Shown here: one piece after another, positions 9,296 to 18,093 of the stretch
Numbering within the stretch: position 1 is the first letter of the stretch
How the letters are laid out: the number at the start of each line of letters is the position of its first letter
Assembly (NCBI GenBank): GCA_905221605.1
Contig: CAJNDS010001054.1
Coordinates: forward strand, 1 to 38,003
DNA length: 38,003 nt
Source of the DNA: Symbiodinium natans
Taxonomy: Eukaryota > Sar > Dinophyceae > Suessiales > Symbiodiniaceae
Direction of reading: 5' to 3'
Position numbers and translations under genes: made by a program
The notes under the pieces: model-generated
What the model was told of the DNA's origin: nothing
The model's database searches: none
What the model saw: the letters and a program-made list of their open reading frames with translations, nothing else

Positions 9296-9373
9296 AGCCG
9301 TCCTGGCCGTCCGACTCCCTGCGTGGGTCAAGGCGATCGGGGAACTGGGCTGCCCAGGGCTCCTGGAACAACC
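9296..9373 (-). CDS. Exon-like fragment, unknown protein
   Basis: The minus strand reads QEPWAAQFPDRLDPRRESDG and then QDGL in a GC-rich island between CCCTAAACC-type flanks. Highly charged and exon-like; unassigned. Confidence 0.35.
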
Positions 9374-9379
9374 CTAAAC

Positions 9380-9497
9380 CCTACTTGGAGGTTCATGGGT
9401 AGCTATAAGTAGGGTTATAAGTATGGTGACTATACTTATAACCCTACTTAGGAGAAGTATAACCCTACTTATAACTACCCATGAACCTCCAAGTAGG
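9380..9497. repeat. Long palindromic (foldback) element
   Basis: Arms of 39 bp (9380-9418 and 9459-9497) are inverted copies with one mismatch, beginning CCTACTTGGAGGTTCATGGG. The central 40 bp contains further inverted words (ATAAGTA and TACTTAT), so the whole piece can fold into a branched hairpin. A diverged half copy is at 22966-23027. Confidence 0.85.
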
Positions 9498-9626
9498 CTC
9501 AAGGCTTAGGCCGCCCAAAAAGCGCTTGAGCCCGGTAACCTGAGACTCCAAAGGCCAGGGCCCCCCATCCTGGACCACCCCCCAAAAAACGCCTTCTCCT
9601 TTGCTTCCAGGGCCCCTGCCACCTAC

Positions 9627-9698
9627 CTCCCAGCCGCAGTCGTCTAGAAATCCCTCCAAGTTTTGCAGCCTCTTTTGGATGCGATAGCCAACAGCTTG
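9627..9698 (-). CDS. Exon with consensus splice sites, unknown protein
   Basis: Exactly 24 codons on the minus strand between a TTTTACAG acceptor and a GAG|GTAGGT donor, encoding QAVGYRIQKRLQNLEGFLDD and then CGWE. Both splice sites are good matches to spliceosomal consensus and the frame is open throughout. Probably continuous with the island at 9757-9840 upstream. Family unknown. Confidence 0.5.
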
Positions 9699-9756
9699 CT
9701 GTAAAATTGAGTTTAGGCCTGAACCCTAAAAAGGAGTAGGTTAGTGTAGCTTTGTT

Positions 9757-9840
9757 GCCTTTCGCGGCGCGGGCCACAGTCGGGCCATTGAGGCCGCTTT
9801 CGAGGTCACTCTGCATCCCAACCTTCACCGCTTCTGCGGC
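9757..9840 (-). CDS. Exon-like fragment, unknown protein
   Basis: The minus strand reads AVKVGMQSDLESGLNGPTVA and then RAAKGN after a GCCGCAG acceptor. Exon-like; precedes the well-bounded exon at 9627-9698 on the same strand. Confidence 0.4.
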
Positions 9841-9977
9841 ATATCACAGCAAACCCTAAAGCCTAAAGCCTAAACCCTAAATCCTAAACCCCAAACTTCC
9901 CTGAGCCCGAAGCCCTAAACTCTAAAGCCCCGGGCTCCTGGGACTCGCGAGGAGAGCCTGGCAGCGTGAGAAGTGCT

Positions 9978-10281
9978 GAGGGTTTGGGGTTAGGGGTTTA
10001 GGGGTTTAGGGGTTTAGGGGGTTAGGGGTTTAGGGGTTTAGGGGTTTAGGGGTTTAGGGGTTTAGGGGTTTAGGGGTTTAGGGGGTTAGGGGTTTAGGGG
10101 GGTTTAGGGGTTTAGGGGTTAGGGGTTTAGGGGTTTAGGGGTTTGGGTTTAGGGTTTAGGGGTTTAGGGGGTTAGTGGGTTTTAGGGGGGTTTAGGGGGT
10201 TAGGGGTTTAGGGGTTTAGGGTTTAGGGGTTTAGGGGTTTAGGGTTTAGGTTTAGGGGTTTAGGGGTTTAGGGGTTTAGGG
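9978..10281. repeat. TTTAGGGG-type array (telomere-like)
   Basis: About 300 bp of nearly uninterrupted TTTAGGGG units with TTTAGGG, TTAGGGG and TTTAGGGGGG variants, G-rich on the plus strand. The last five bases, TAGGG (10277-10281), are repeated at 19105-19109 across the retrotransposon, and degenerate G-rich units resume there. The retrotransposon therefore inserted inside this tract. Confidence 0.92.
10277..10281. repeat. Target-site duplication, left copy (TAGGG)
   Basis: TAGGG immediately left of the 3' LTR and repeated at 19105-19109. Because the target is itself a TTTAGGGG array, the exact duplication length is slightly ambiguous. Confidence 0.75.
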
Positions 10282-10574
10282 TACGGGGGCAACCGAAAGG
10301 GGAAAAGGAAAGAATCTCAACCCTTGGTTGCCTAAATGAACTCCCTGAACCGAAGAACACAACACAGATCCAGACAAGAGCACCCGAAGGAGGGAGGGGG
10401 ATATCCTTACTAAGGTAACCAGACACCAACCCCAACCCCAAACCCCAGGGCACTGCTTTTTGCTTTGAACAGCCGTTGTTAGTGGCCATTCTTGAGCCAC
10501 AAAGGTTGCCAGGTTCATTGACCCTTTATACTTCAACACCAACTCTTTTCCAGAATACAAACTGCAGCTCCGCA
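10282..10574 (-). repeat. 3' LTR
   Basis: Direct repeat of 18812-19104, 293 bp, offset 8,530. Visible differences are one at the 3' terminal dinucleotide (TA here, AA in the other copy on the minus strand), one at CAACACC versus CAACAGC, and one at TTCCAG versus TTCCCG. On the minus strand it begins TGCGGAGCTG, giving the canonical TG start, but it does not end in CA. Confidence 0.92.
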
Positions 10575-10582
10575 CTCCCCCT
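10575..10582 (-). promoter_or_regulatory. Polypurine tract (plus-strand primer)
   Basis: On the minus strand AGGGGGAG lies directly before the TG of the 3' LTR. This is the expected place for the purine run that primes second-strand synthesis in LTR retrotransposons. Confidence 0.8.
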
Positions 10583-10948
10583 GTCCTAGGATTTCCTAGG
10601 ACACACACTGGAGGTGCAGACTTTTGGCCAAAAACTGCCATTAGGGCAGCAGCCAGCTGCTTGGAATGCATATTATGGTTTAACGTAATCCAGGACGAAT
10701 TTATAGCACATTGGCTAAACACCTTTTACCATAGAGAATCTTTTTTCACCATGATTCTCTTGTCATTGAAGACTCTTCAGCCTTCTTCACCACAAACCGT
10801 GGTCTTCGCTACGCAAAAGGCTACTGACTTCTACTATCAGGGATTTCCATACCCTTAATAGTAACCACCATACTTTCAGCACATTGGCTGTTCCAGCGCA
10901 CTTGTCTTCAGAAAGAGAAAAAACCATTCCCTCATCAATACCAACCAG
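10583..10948 (-). other. 3' untranslated part of the retrotransposon
   Basis: About 370 bp between the stop codon at 10949 and the polypurine tract. No open frame of note and no second domain were seen. Confidence 0.6.
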
Positions 10949-13900
10949 TCATCCCTTCTTCTTCTTCTTCTTCCGGTGGGCATCGATGCTTAGGTGAAGT
11001 CGCAGCAAAACGTGCTCCAGGTCCGACACTGTAAGAACAGGATCCTGCACGCACCTTTGAATTGAGGATACCAATCCTTCTCTTTTCGCGTCCTCAATTG
11101 CTTGGCAAGATTGACCCAGCTCTGCGTCCACAGTAGTAGACGCTTGCGCATCCACATCAGAGGAACGATCCTTTTCCTCAGGACCTTTCACCACTACCAC
11201 CTCTTCCTTCTTGGGGCTTTGACTTTTCTCTTTCTGCTTCGTCTTTCCCACGACGCTTGACTTTGTGCGCATTCTCGAAGAGGCTTTTTCCCCTGCAGAA
11301 ACCACCGCATTGGAGGATGATCCACCCTTCTCAACGTTCGCCGGCATCTTCTTCGGCTTTGGAACCAGAAGAGTATAAGGATCCTCGCTAGCCGCAGTTT
11401 TCCTCTTCTTTTTGGCCTTTTTTACCTCTTCCTCAACGGCAACATCCGTCTCCGAAGTTCCAACCACCTCCTTTTCGGCAGGAGTATCCTTGCTGGACTC
11501 CCTTTCTAGGGACCTCTTTTTGCCCCTTTTGGGATCTTTCTCTTCTTCCATATTGGCTCGCTCGAACCATATCCTCAGGTCATTGACCCATTCTTCCACG
11601 TCCACCAGCGAAACCTCATACGACTTCACTATTTCGTGAAGTTCCAGCAAGGACAGCATACCAGTGGTCCATGAACACCGTTCTGTATCCATCTGTTCAG
11701 TGTCTCCATTGAACTTCAGGAGTTTGAACACTGGGTCCGCCTCTGCACGAGCCAAATCTGACTTGCCATTGGACATATATGAAATCGCCTCCATCAGAAG
11801 TTCTACCATCTTGGTATCATCGTCATAAACCATGAAATCCTCCTCTTCTTCATCATACCGTTCAGGAGAAATCTCCTTTCCTCCACCTCTTGTACCAGAA
11901 CTTCTCCTTGGACCATCCCTTGGGGGCGTCCTTGGAGACCTTGGCCTCTGTTCATCCAGCGGATCACCATGCTCAAAGACACACTTGTCCCCATAACGGC
12001 ACTTCCCAGACTGAGCAAACTGGATACACCTTACACCAGTTGCATTGTGTGAGAACTTACAGTTCTCTCCAGAGAAGCAGTGTCTCCCAGCCACATAGTA
12101 CTTGCACCAATACGATTGTAGCACCACATCATCTTCTGAATGGATGAATTTGCAATTTTCACCAAATTTGCAGCGATCTTTTCCCCTGCTGAACCAATAG
12201 CAGAAGCCTGTCTTCCTCTTCTCCAGATGCTCCGCCTCGTACCGGTCCATAGGGCGATTCTGCTCTACATGAACATTGCCATGTACCTGAGAACTGCTCC
12301 CTTCACCCAAGGTGCTATCAGTATTCGATGCTTCGAGTACAGCTGGAAAACCTGGCCTTGGTCCTACCACCTTCATGATTGGTTTTCCACCAGCTCCTGA
12401 GCCATGCTGAGACGGTCCAAAAACATTGAACATTTTCAAGAAGGCCTTTCTAGTGCCGATCTTCCGCACCTTTTTGATTGGATGATTCATTGCTCCAACC
12501 TTGGATCCAGATACATTCGAACGACACAACCTCCTATACCCAGCTCTACATCCCTTTTTCCAAAGAGCCATAAGAATTCTAGAGGCAGTAACATTCTCCA
12601 CCTCTACCTTTTCCGACTGTCCCTCACTTTCCGGAACAAACCCATCCAACCCATCCATATCTGAAGACTTTTCCACCACTTCGTCGAGGTAATCTTCAGA
12701 GATCCAGGGTAAGTTCCTCTTTGAGGAAAAATCGTCACCATTGTCCGGTCCTTCACCAGGATACCCCTTCGTGCTGTCAAAGATCCTACCAGTAGTGCGG
12801 TCCTGCGTAGAGAAATCCCAGTTGGAAGCGACACGAGAACACACCGACCACAAGAACATTCTTGTGCCAGCCAATCTTGACGAACCACTGGATGTCTCCT
12901 CTTCTGGAGAAACTTCTGGCGCTTTGCTATCCCTTCCAGTGTCACCAATTGTCTCACTTCCAGCATCTTCAATGGGAATAGGGGATTCGTTGATCCCTTG
13001 TTCAAGTACCGCATCTTGCTGTCCGAGAATCTCCAGCACCATCCCTGAAGGATCCACTTCCTCGTCAGCATCGTCGTCCATCCTGTTCCAGAGAACCTCC
13101 AATTGATCAGCACAAGTCGCCGCCTGAAGGAACTCCATCATTTGATCCCTCCCGCGCTGCCAGAGAAATTCTGAATTCACCACTGACCCTTGGCCTCCTA
13201 GGGTAAGGAACGGAGCAACCAATTTGGCTACCCTCGCCATAAGTTCAACGTGAACTTCCATGCCTGGACTACGACTCCAATCGTAGGCAATTGCCTCCAT
13301 AGCAGTTCCAAACTTTTCAGTATTTCTGAATTCCCCTTCCAGACCAGGAGACAGCAATGCACCCATCACCGAGAGAGGATAATTTCCCACCGCTGGCAAG
13401 CACGGATTTTCATGGAACGAATGATGCAAATCACCATAATATCCTTGATCTCTCCTTTGAAAAAGGAGTGTCCCAGTCTCCAGCTGGGCATTCAGTTCAT
13501 CCACTTGAACCATTTCAGCACATATCCTCTGTGCTGCAGTTGCTATTGCCGGCCAGATGGTACGATCGGTCAAACCACGACGCATAACCCAATCAGTTGT
13601 TGGCGACTGAATCAGCGTTCGTGGGTCATACACCATAACCACCAATGTACCATCATCCATTGACTGATCAGCATCGTCCGCCAGTGCCAGGTTCAATTCC
13701 TGTTCGCTTGCACCTTCGGATGACATGCTAATAACCAAATTTCGATCCATTTTATTGGACCCCTTCTGACAGTCCCTTTGCCCCACAGGCAACTTGCCGA
13801 CCGCAACCTTCCAATAAATCCGCTTCAGAAGACCTTTAGTAAGCAATTGCTGATGGTCCTTCTTCACCGGACAAACATCCAATATCTTCACACCATCACC

Positions 13901-16639
13901 ACGGAGTTCATTGCTCCCACCTTCTCCCTCTTTTTGGTCAGTCTCCTCGCCAGAAATTTGCACTGCTCCTTCCAGCGCCGTCTCCTGTCCAGCCACTTCT
14001 TGCCCAGGAAGAACTTGAGCGCTTTCAGATACATTCACCTGTCCAGCAACACCTTGCCCAGGTAAAACCTCATCCGTGGAGCCCACCGCCAGCGAACCAA
14101 CTATAACTGAGCCATCCCTTGCTCTTTTTTGAGACTGCTCAGTTCGACGAGAAGGTTGTGGTAGCGAAAAAACTTGAGAAGTCACTTCTTGGCGGGTCTC
14201 CCCCCGCGACGCTTTGTCGCGCCCTTCGCCAAGGTGAACCGATTTTTTCTGCCCATCATTGGAGCTTGAAGAACCAGTAAGTGGAACATTGCCACGTGTC
14301 GCAGTTCTTTGTGAATCCCTTTCTCGCAAAAAGATTTCCCGCAGGTGTCGCGCGCTGTTGGTTTCTTCCTCGCTTGGATCACCTGAGGAATCAGCATAGG
14401 AGACCAGAGCTCCCGTCTGATCATCATCATCCACCAAATCTGCCCACGCTCTGCTGAATGGGTACGACAAACCACCACGAGGCTTTATTGGTTCCAGCGG
14501 CTTTGGCTTTTCCACCACTTCCGCCGGCTGCTCACGCCGTTGTGAGCGAGAGCGTGGCACCAGTCGCACCTGTTTTTTATCCAGCAAGGGCCTTCCCCTT
14601 CTAACAGGGTTTGATCTTGACCGATACGCCTTTGTTGGCGGGTTCACCGGTGGCATTCCAACTCCCACCAATCGCAACCTCTGCACGCACAGCGGGGATC
14701 TCTGCGCAAGCGTCCAAGCATCACGGTACTTGCCTGTATCGAAAATCTCTCGATAAGATCCTCGCGGCATCTCCTTGGTACCAGGACCTTCAGATTCACG
14801 CACCTGAGAAATGGTTCTCACCCCACCTCTTCCAGCTTCACGGCTTCCAGAAGATTGCTCCATGCGTACCGATGCGTTGGTAGAAACAGCCACATCCGGC
14901 GACATTGGCCGGTATTGAACACCACCCACCAATTGCAGAATTTTGCAGGCCGTCACCTTGTTAACCCCTTTTTCCACCAAATCCTCCACGAAGATATACT
15001 CTTGTAGCTCTCTGACATTGGTTACACCAAGCTTGATCATAACGTCACTTACGTGGGGTGTATACACCCACAAGTGTTTGTTGCGAGCCATCCAATTTTC
15101 TATTGGCTCTTCTGGATTCTGAAGACGTACTGCGGTAGACTCTGCCACCGAATCCTTTTGTACATCTCCATCTGCTCCATCCAGTTTATCACCCTCACCT
15201 GTTTTCTTTGACACATTGGTCATTTGCAACGCCTGTGGTGCCGAAGATGATGAAGATTCCGCTCCCTCACTTACCGGTGGTTGAAAGGTGTTCCTGTCGG
15301 AAATCTCCAATCCTCTTCCTCTTTGAAACGAAACATGGTTCGCCACATTCGCCAGATGCTTCAGTTGGGCCAGTCGCTCTTCAGACATTTCGTCGTGGGA
15401 ATACTTGCAACCATATCGCACGCGACATCTCCCTTTGAGGTAGTAGTCGAAGCAGCAATGATGGAACCCTGCGTCCCTTATGGCTTTCCGAGAAGCATTG
15501 TCCCAGGATCTGCCGGGTTCCCAAGTCCCTTCCAAAACCGCTTTTTCATCGTGCGAATATCTGCAGGAATTTCCATATTTACAACCTCCTTGGTTGTAAT
15601 ACAGACACATTTGCCTCTTTGGCTCGACTGACACAGACTCACCCTTTGATGCACCTTTACCAAAGTTGTACTTGGCTCTGAAAGCTGAATCCTCCCGCTC
15701 CTGCTGCGCCTCATCCACTGTGCCTTCTTCTGTAGGAGGGTCACCAATGTCCCCATCCTCGTCTCCAGGTTTTTGGCTGTTCTTTGGCTCGGTTGGTCCT
15801 CCTCCTGGCCAACCTTCACCATAACGACGATGTTCATAGGAACACTCATCTCCATTGCGACACCTTCCCTGATTGAAAAACTTGCACAGCTTGCTGTACC
15901 CTGGTGACACAGTTTTTGGCGTCAGGTGAGCCTTCTTATACTGATCGGGATCCATGTAGGCTTCCATTGTCTTATTTTCTCTCTTGCTCATAGATTCAAC
16001 TGCACCATCAAGCTCCTGCAAAAACCGCTTGGTATCCAGCCAAAGCGCATTCCAAAGTTCATCTTTGCCTTGACTCAGCAACATTGCCACCGCTTCACCC
16101 ACAACTGGTCTACTAAATCTCCTTTTCTTACATGCCAGTTCGTAGAGCGCGTTGTGGTACTGCTTTCGGGAAAAAGTGGTTGTCTTTCCCAAGCCTGCGC
16201 CTTCTGTACCATCGGGCTTCCAACCATCACTTTGCAAGATGCCATACGCACGCCGAGCTTCCGCATCCAGGAATGCATGATCTGCAACACGCTCCATAAC
16301 CTCATCCATTGTACGACTCAGCAGCATCCCAGTGATTTTGCCCACATAGGCCTTATCAGCCTTTCCATCCTCCAGAAGAGCTCTGTAGATCTTTTCTCCA
16401 TAGAGTTGCCTTTCCTCTTGTTCTTCTGAAGATAACTCCTGATCAGCAAACCATTCATCGGATTGCTCTTCCTCCCATTTCCAGTCCCATTGACCGTTGG
16501 AATCCTGGTACCATTGACCATCACACCATGAATTTCCCCACCACGCATCCCAGCCGCCGTCTTTCCATTTGCGCTGCGCTGGAGAAGAGTCCTCCTCGTC
16601 CTCTTCAAAAACCAGGTAGGAATCTAAATCACAGTGCCA
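10949..16639 (-). CDS. Retrotransposon CDS, segment 3: CCCH zinc-finger protein
   Basis: About 1,890 codons open on the minus strand, with no reverse transcriptase or integrase motif. It starts in a Trp-rich acidic stretch (16460-16570, repeats such as DGQWYQDSNGQWDW), too far from any ATG to look like an independent start, so it probably continues segment 2 by a -1 shift. Three CCCH fingers follow at 15830-15886, 15551-15607 (both CX7CX5CX3H) and 15395-15454 (CX8CX5CX3H). A SAM-like helical segment lies at about 14924-15055. Three more fingers are at 12140-12202 (CX9), 12047-12106 and 11969-12028 (both CX8). The C-terminus is Lys-rich with nuclear-localisation-like clusters (KKAKKKRKT near 11400) and ends in a lysine run. 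CCCH fingers of this spacing typically bind RNA, so an RNA-binding protein is the reasonable inference. Confidence 0.75.
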   Translation of the reverse strand, partial: WHCDLDSYLVFEEDEEDSSPAQRKWKDGGWDAWWGNSWCDGQWYQDSNGQWDWKWEEEQSDEWFADQELSSEEQEERQLYGEKIYRALLEDGKADKAYVGKITGMLLSRTMDEVMERVADHAFLDAEARRAYGILQSDGWKPDGTEGAGLGKTTTFSRKQYHNALYELACKKRRFSRPVVGEAVAMLLSQGKDELWNALWLDTKRFLQELDGAVESMSKRENKTMEAYMDPDQYKKAHLTPKTVSPGYSKLCKFFNQGRCRNGDECSYEHRRYGEGWPGGGPTEPKNSQKPGDEDGDIGDPPTEEGTVDEAQQEREDSAFRAKYNFGKGASKGESVSVEPKRQMCLYYNQGGCKYGNSCRYSHDEKAVLEGTWEPGRSWDNASRKAIRDAGFHHCCFDYYLKGRCRVRYGCKYSHDEMSEERLAQLKHLANVANHVSFQRGRGLEISDRNTFQPPVSEGAESSSSSAPQALQMTNVSKKTGEGDKLDGADGDVQKDSVAESTAVRLQNPEEPIENWMARNKHLWVYTPHVSDVMIKLGVTNVRELQEYIFVEDLVEKGVNKVTACKILQLVGGVQYRPMSPDVAVSTNASVRMEQSSGSREAGRGGVRTISQVRESEGPGTKEMPRGSYREIFDTGKYRDAWTLAQRSPLCVQRLRLVGVGMPPVNPPTKAYRSRSNPVRRGRPLLDKKQVRLVPRSRSQRREQPAEVVEKPKPLEPIKPRGGLSYPFSRAWADLVDDDDQTGALVSYADSSGDPSEEETNSARHLREIFLRERDSQRTATRGNVPLTGSSSSNDGQKKSVHLGEGRDKASRGETRQEVTSQVFSLPQPSRRTEQSQKRARDGSVIVGSLAVGSTDEVLPGQGVAGQVNVSESAQVLPGQEVAGQETALEGAVQISGEETDQKEGEGGSNELRGDGVKILDVCPVKKDHQQLLTKGLLKRIYWKVAVGKLPVGQRDCQKGSNKMDRNLVISMSSEGASEQELNLALADDADQSMDDGTLVVMVYDPRTLIQSPTTDWVMRRGLTDRTIWPAIATAAQRICAEMVQVDELNAQLETGTLLFQRRDQGYYGDLHHSFHENPCLPAVGNYPLSVMGALLSPGLEGEFRNTEKFGTAMEAIAYDWSRSPGMEVHVELMARVAKLVAPFLTLGGQGSVVNSEFLWQRGRDQMMEFLQAATCADQLEVLWNRMDDDADEEVDPSGMVLEILGQQDAVLEQGINESPIPIEDAGSETIGDTGRDSKAPEVSPEEETSSGSSRLAGTRMFLWSVCSRVASNWDFSTQDRTTGRIFDSTKGYPGEGPDNGDDFSSKRNLPWISEDYLDEVVEKSSDMDGLDGFVPESEGQSEKVEVENVTASRILMALWKKGCRAGYRRLCRSNVSGSKVGAMNHPIKKVRKIGTRKAFLKMFNVFGPSQHGSGAGGKPIMKVVGPRPGFPAVLEASNTDSTLGEGSSSQVHGNVHVEQNRPMDRYEAEHLEKRKTGFCYWFSRGKDRCKFGENCKFIHSEDDVVLQSYWCKYYVAGRHCFSGENCKFSHNATGVRCIQFAQSGKCRYGDKCVFEHGDPLDEQRPRSPRTPPRDGPRRSSGTRGGGKEISPERYDEEEEDFMVYDDDTKMVELLMEAISYMSNGKSDLARAEADPVFKLLKFNGDTEQMDTERCSWTTGMLSLLELHEIVKSYEVSLVDVEEWVNDLRIWFERANMEEEKDPKRGKKRSLERESSKDTPAEKEVVGTSETDVAVEEEVKKAKKKRKTAASEDPYTLLVPKPKKMPANVEKGGSSSNAVVSAGEKASSRMRTKSSVVGKTKQKEKSQSPKKEEVVVVKGPEEKDRSSDVDAQASTTVDAELGQSCQAIEDAKREGLVSSIQRCVQDPVLTVSDLEHVLLRLHLSIDAHRKKKKKKG
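11969..12202 (-). other. CCCH zinc-finger cluster 2 (three fingers)
   Basis: Three consecutive fingers, CX9CX5CX3H and two CX8CX5CX3H, including CKFGENCKFIH, CFSGENCKFSH and CRYGDKCVFEH. All cysteines and histidines are present, and the spacing between fingers is short. Confidence 0.88.
15395..15886 (-). other. CCCH zinc-finger cluster 1 (three fingers)
   Basis: Fingers CKFFNQGRCRNGDECSYEH, CLYYNQGGCKYGNSCRYSH and CFDYYLKGRCRVRYGCKYSH. All zinc ligands are present. They are separated by longer linkers than in cluster 2. Confidence 0.88.
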
Positions 16640-18093
16640 TCATCATCCACCCTCTTCACTGTCGTGCAGACAGTGTCACCAATTTTGAAAGAAGGTGTAT
16701 TTTTCCCTTCTTCAGGAATCAGCACATTCAGATCACCATATTCCAAAAAGGCTCCATATACATTGATGCAACGCACCAGAGCAGAGATCCTATCTCCTGC
16801 TTGATAACAATGCTCCCCAGGTGTCACCAAGGCTCCCTCATTGGGCACTTCCTTTGCCTGTTCTTCAGAAACCATCGCTGTATCATCGGCTCCTGGAACA
16901 TCCCTTGTTTCCACCTTTGGGTCAAGCTGCTTGTCCTGCTCCTGCACGAGTCCCACAAGATCATCCACCTTGTGCTCACGGGGTTCAGGACCTTCCTTTT
17001 TTCCAGCCAATGGCTTTGCCTCATCTGTTACAGTTCGCCCGGTGTCGACTTCCGGCGAGCTTTCAGACGGCAATACTTCCCCCTTCGTGGGAGTGGACCC
17101 ATCATTGGAGTCTTTTGTCAAACCTTCTGCAGCAGGCAAATTTTCTTCCACTGCAGGGCTGTTGGATTGCTCATCCGCGGCAGGGACATTTTCTTCCACC
17201 GCAGGCTCCTTTGGCTCCATGGTTTCCAAAAGAGAATCACCACCATCGTTGACCACAGCTGCCACATTGGCTCCGGTGTAGCCTTTACCATTTCGTTCCT
17301 CGCTGCTAACTTCAGGTTGCACCAGTGCGTCCACCTGTGAACCTCCGTCGTCAGCTGCTACGGAGACCTGCGCCCCATTGTTGCAGTCGTCCGCGGAACG
17401 TGACACCATATGCGCCTCAACCCGTGCTTCCTCTGCACTCCAGGTACTATCTGGCACATTGACCCGCGCTTCATTGGCGCTCCAGGCCTCATCTTTCAGA
17501 TCAACCGTGTCTCCAGCTATTCCAGAAGCTTCTTTTTTCCCTTGAATGGCAAGATTCTTGGCACCAAACGAAGAGACCTCCTCAGTCGTAACGCACAACT
17601 TTTTCCCTCCGTCATCCAAATCTCCAGGACCACCTTTCTGAACGACAGGTACCACATCCACCACTCGCTCTTCTGCAGCCAACACAGTTCCAATCTCCGC
17701 ATTGGGCATTTTTTCCTCTGGACCCACCGATTCCACCGCTGCCACACCCTCAGAAAGCGCTTCCATTTCTTCCCGATCCAGATGTTCTCCAGCGATGTCT
17801 GCTCGGATTCCAGAAATTCCTTCCTCATCAGGAGAACCCGAGGTCTGGGCGTCACCACCAGCCCTAAAACCGCTATCCCTGATAGTAGAGGAAAAATCTT
17901 TTTCACCTACACTATTTACACTACCCTGGAATGCCCTCGTAGACTCAGGCGTCGGAGTAGATGATGAAGAACCCAGTGCAGCCTCCATTTCCAGCTCATT
18001 GCCCGAAGGAGACCCAACCACCTCGTCACTCTTCATCTTTTCACCTACAACCGGCAACGTCCACTTGCTTTCCTGTGTGTCCAGGCAGTAGTT
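16624..18093 (-). CDS. Retrotransposon CDS, segment 2: acidic linker and S1 domain
   Basis: In the same frame as segment 1, directly after its TAA. The first codons complete the WW domain (YCLDTQESKWTLP). A long low-complexity acidic Glu/Asp/Ser/Val region follows, then a C-terminal S1/OB-fold module at about 16627-16812 (AGDRISALVRCINVYGAFLE, then FKIGDTVCTTVKRVDDDG). S1 domains bind RNA. The frame stops at TAG 16624-16626, right at the end of the S1 core. The overlapping -1 frame (segment 3) opens at 16639, so the two share 16 bp. The first ATG is about 19 codons in (18038), but the WW domain argues that translation is meant to enter from segment 1. Confidence 0.7.
   Translation of the reverse strand, partial: NYCLDTQESKWTLPVVGEKMKSDEVVGSPSGNELEMEAALGSSSSTPTPESTRAFQGSVNSVGEKDFSSTIRDSGFRAGGDAQTSGSPDEEGISGIRADIAGEHLDREEMEALSEGVAAVESVGPEEKMPNAEIGTVLAAEERVVDVVPVVQKGGPGDLDDGGKKLCVTTEEVSSFGAKNLAIQGKKEASGIAGDTVDLKDEAWSANEARVNVPDSTWSAEEARVEAHMVSRSADDCNNGAQVSVAADDGGSQVDALVQPEVSSEERNGKGYTGANVAAVVNDGGDSLLETMEPKEPAVEENVPAADEQSNSPAVEENLPAAEGLTKDSNDGSTPTKGEVLPSESSPEVDTGRTVTDEAKPLAGKKEGPEPREHKVDDLVGLVQEQDKQLDPKVETRDVPGADDTAMVSEEQAKEVPNEGALVTPGEHCYQAGDRISALVRCINVYGAFLEYGDLNVLIPEEGKNTPSFKIGDTVCTTVKRVDDDGTVI

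Noticed and set aside
11826-11850. VYDDDTK in the long retrotransposon frame as a reverse-transcriptase catalytic motif
   Set aside because: Context is an acidic low-complexity stretch without the hydrophobic flanks or the other RT blocks; no RNase H or integrase motif is nearby.
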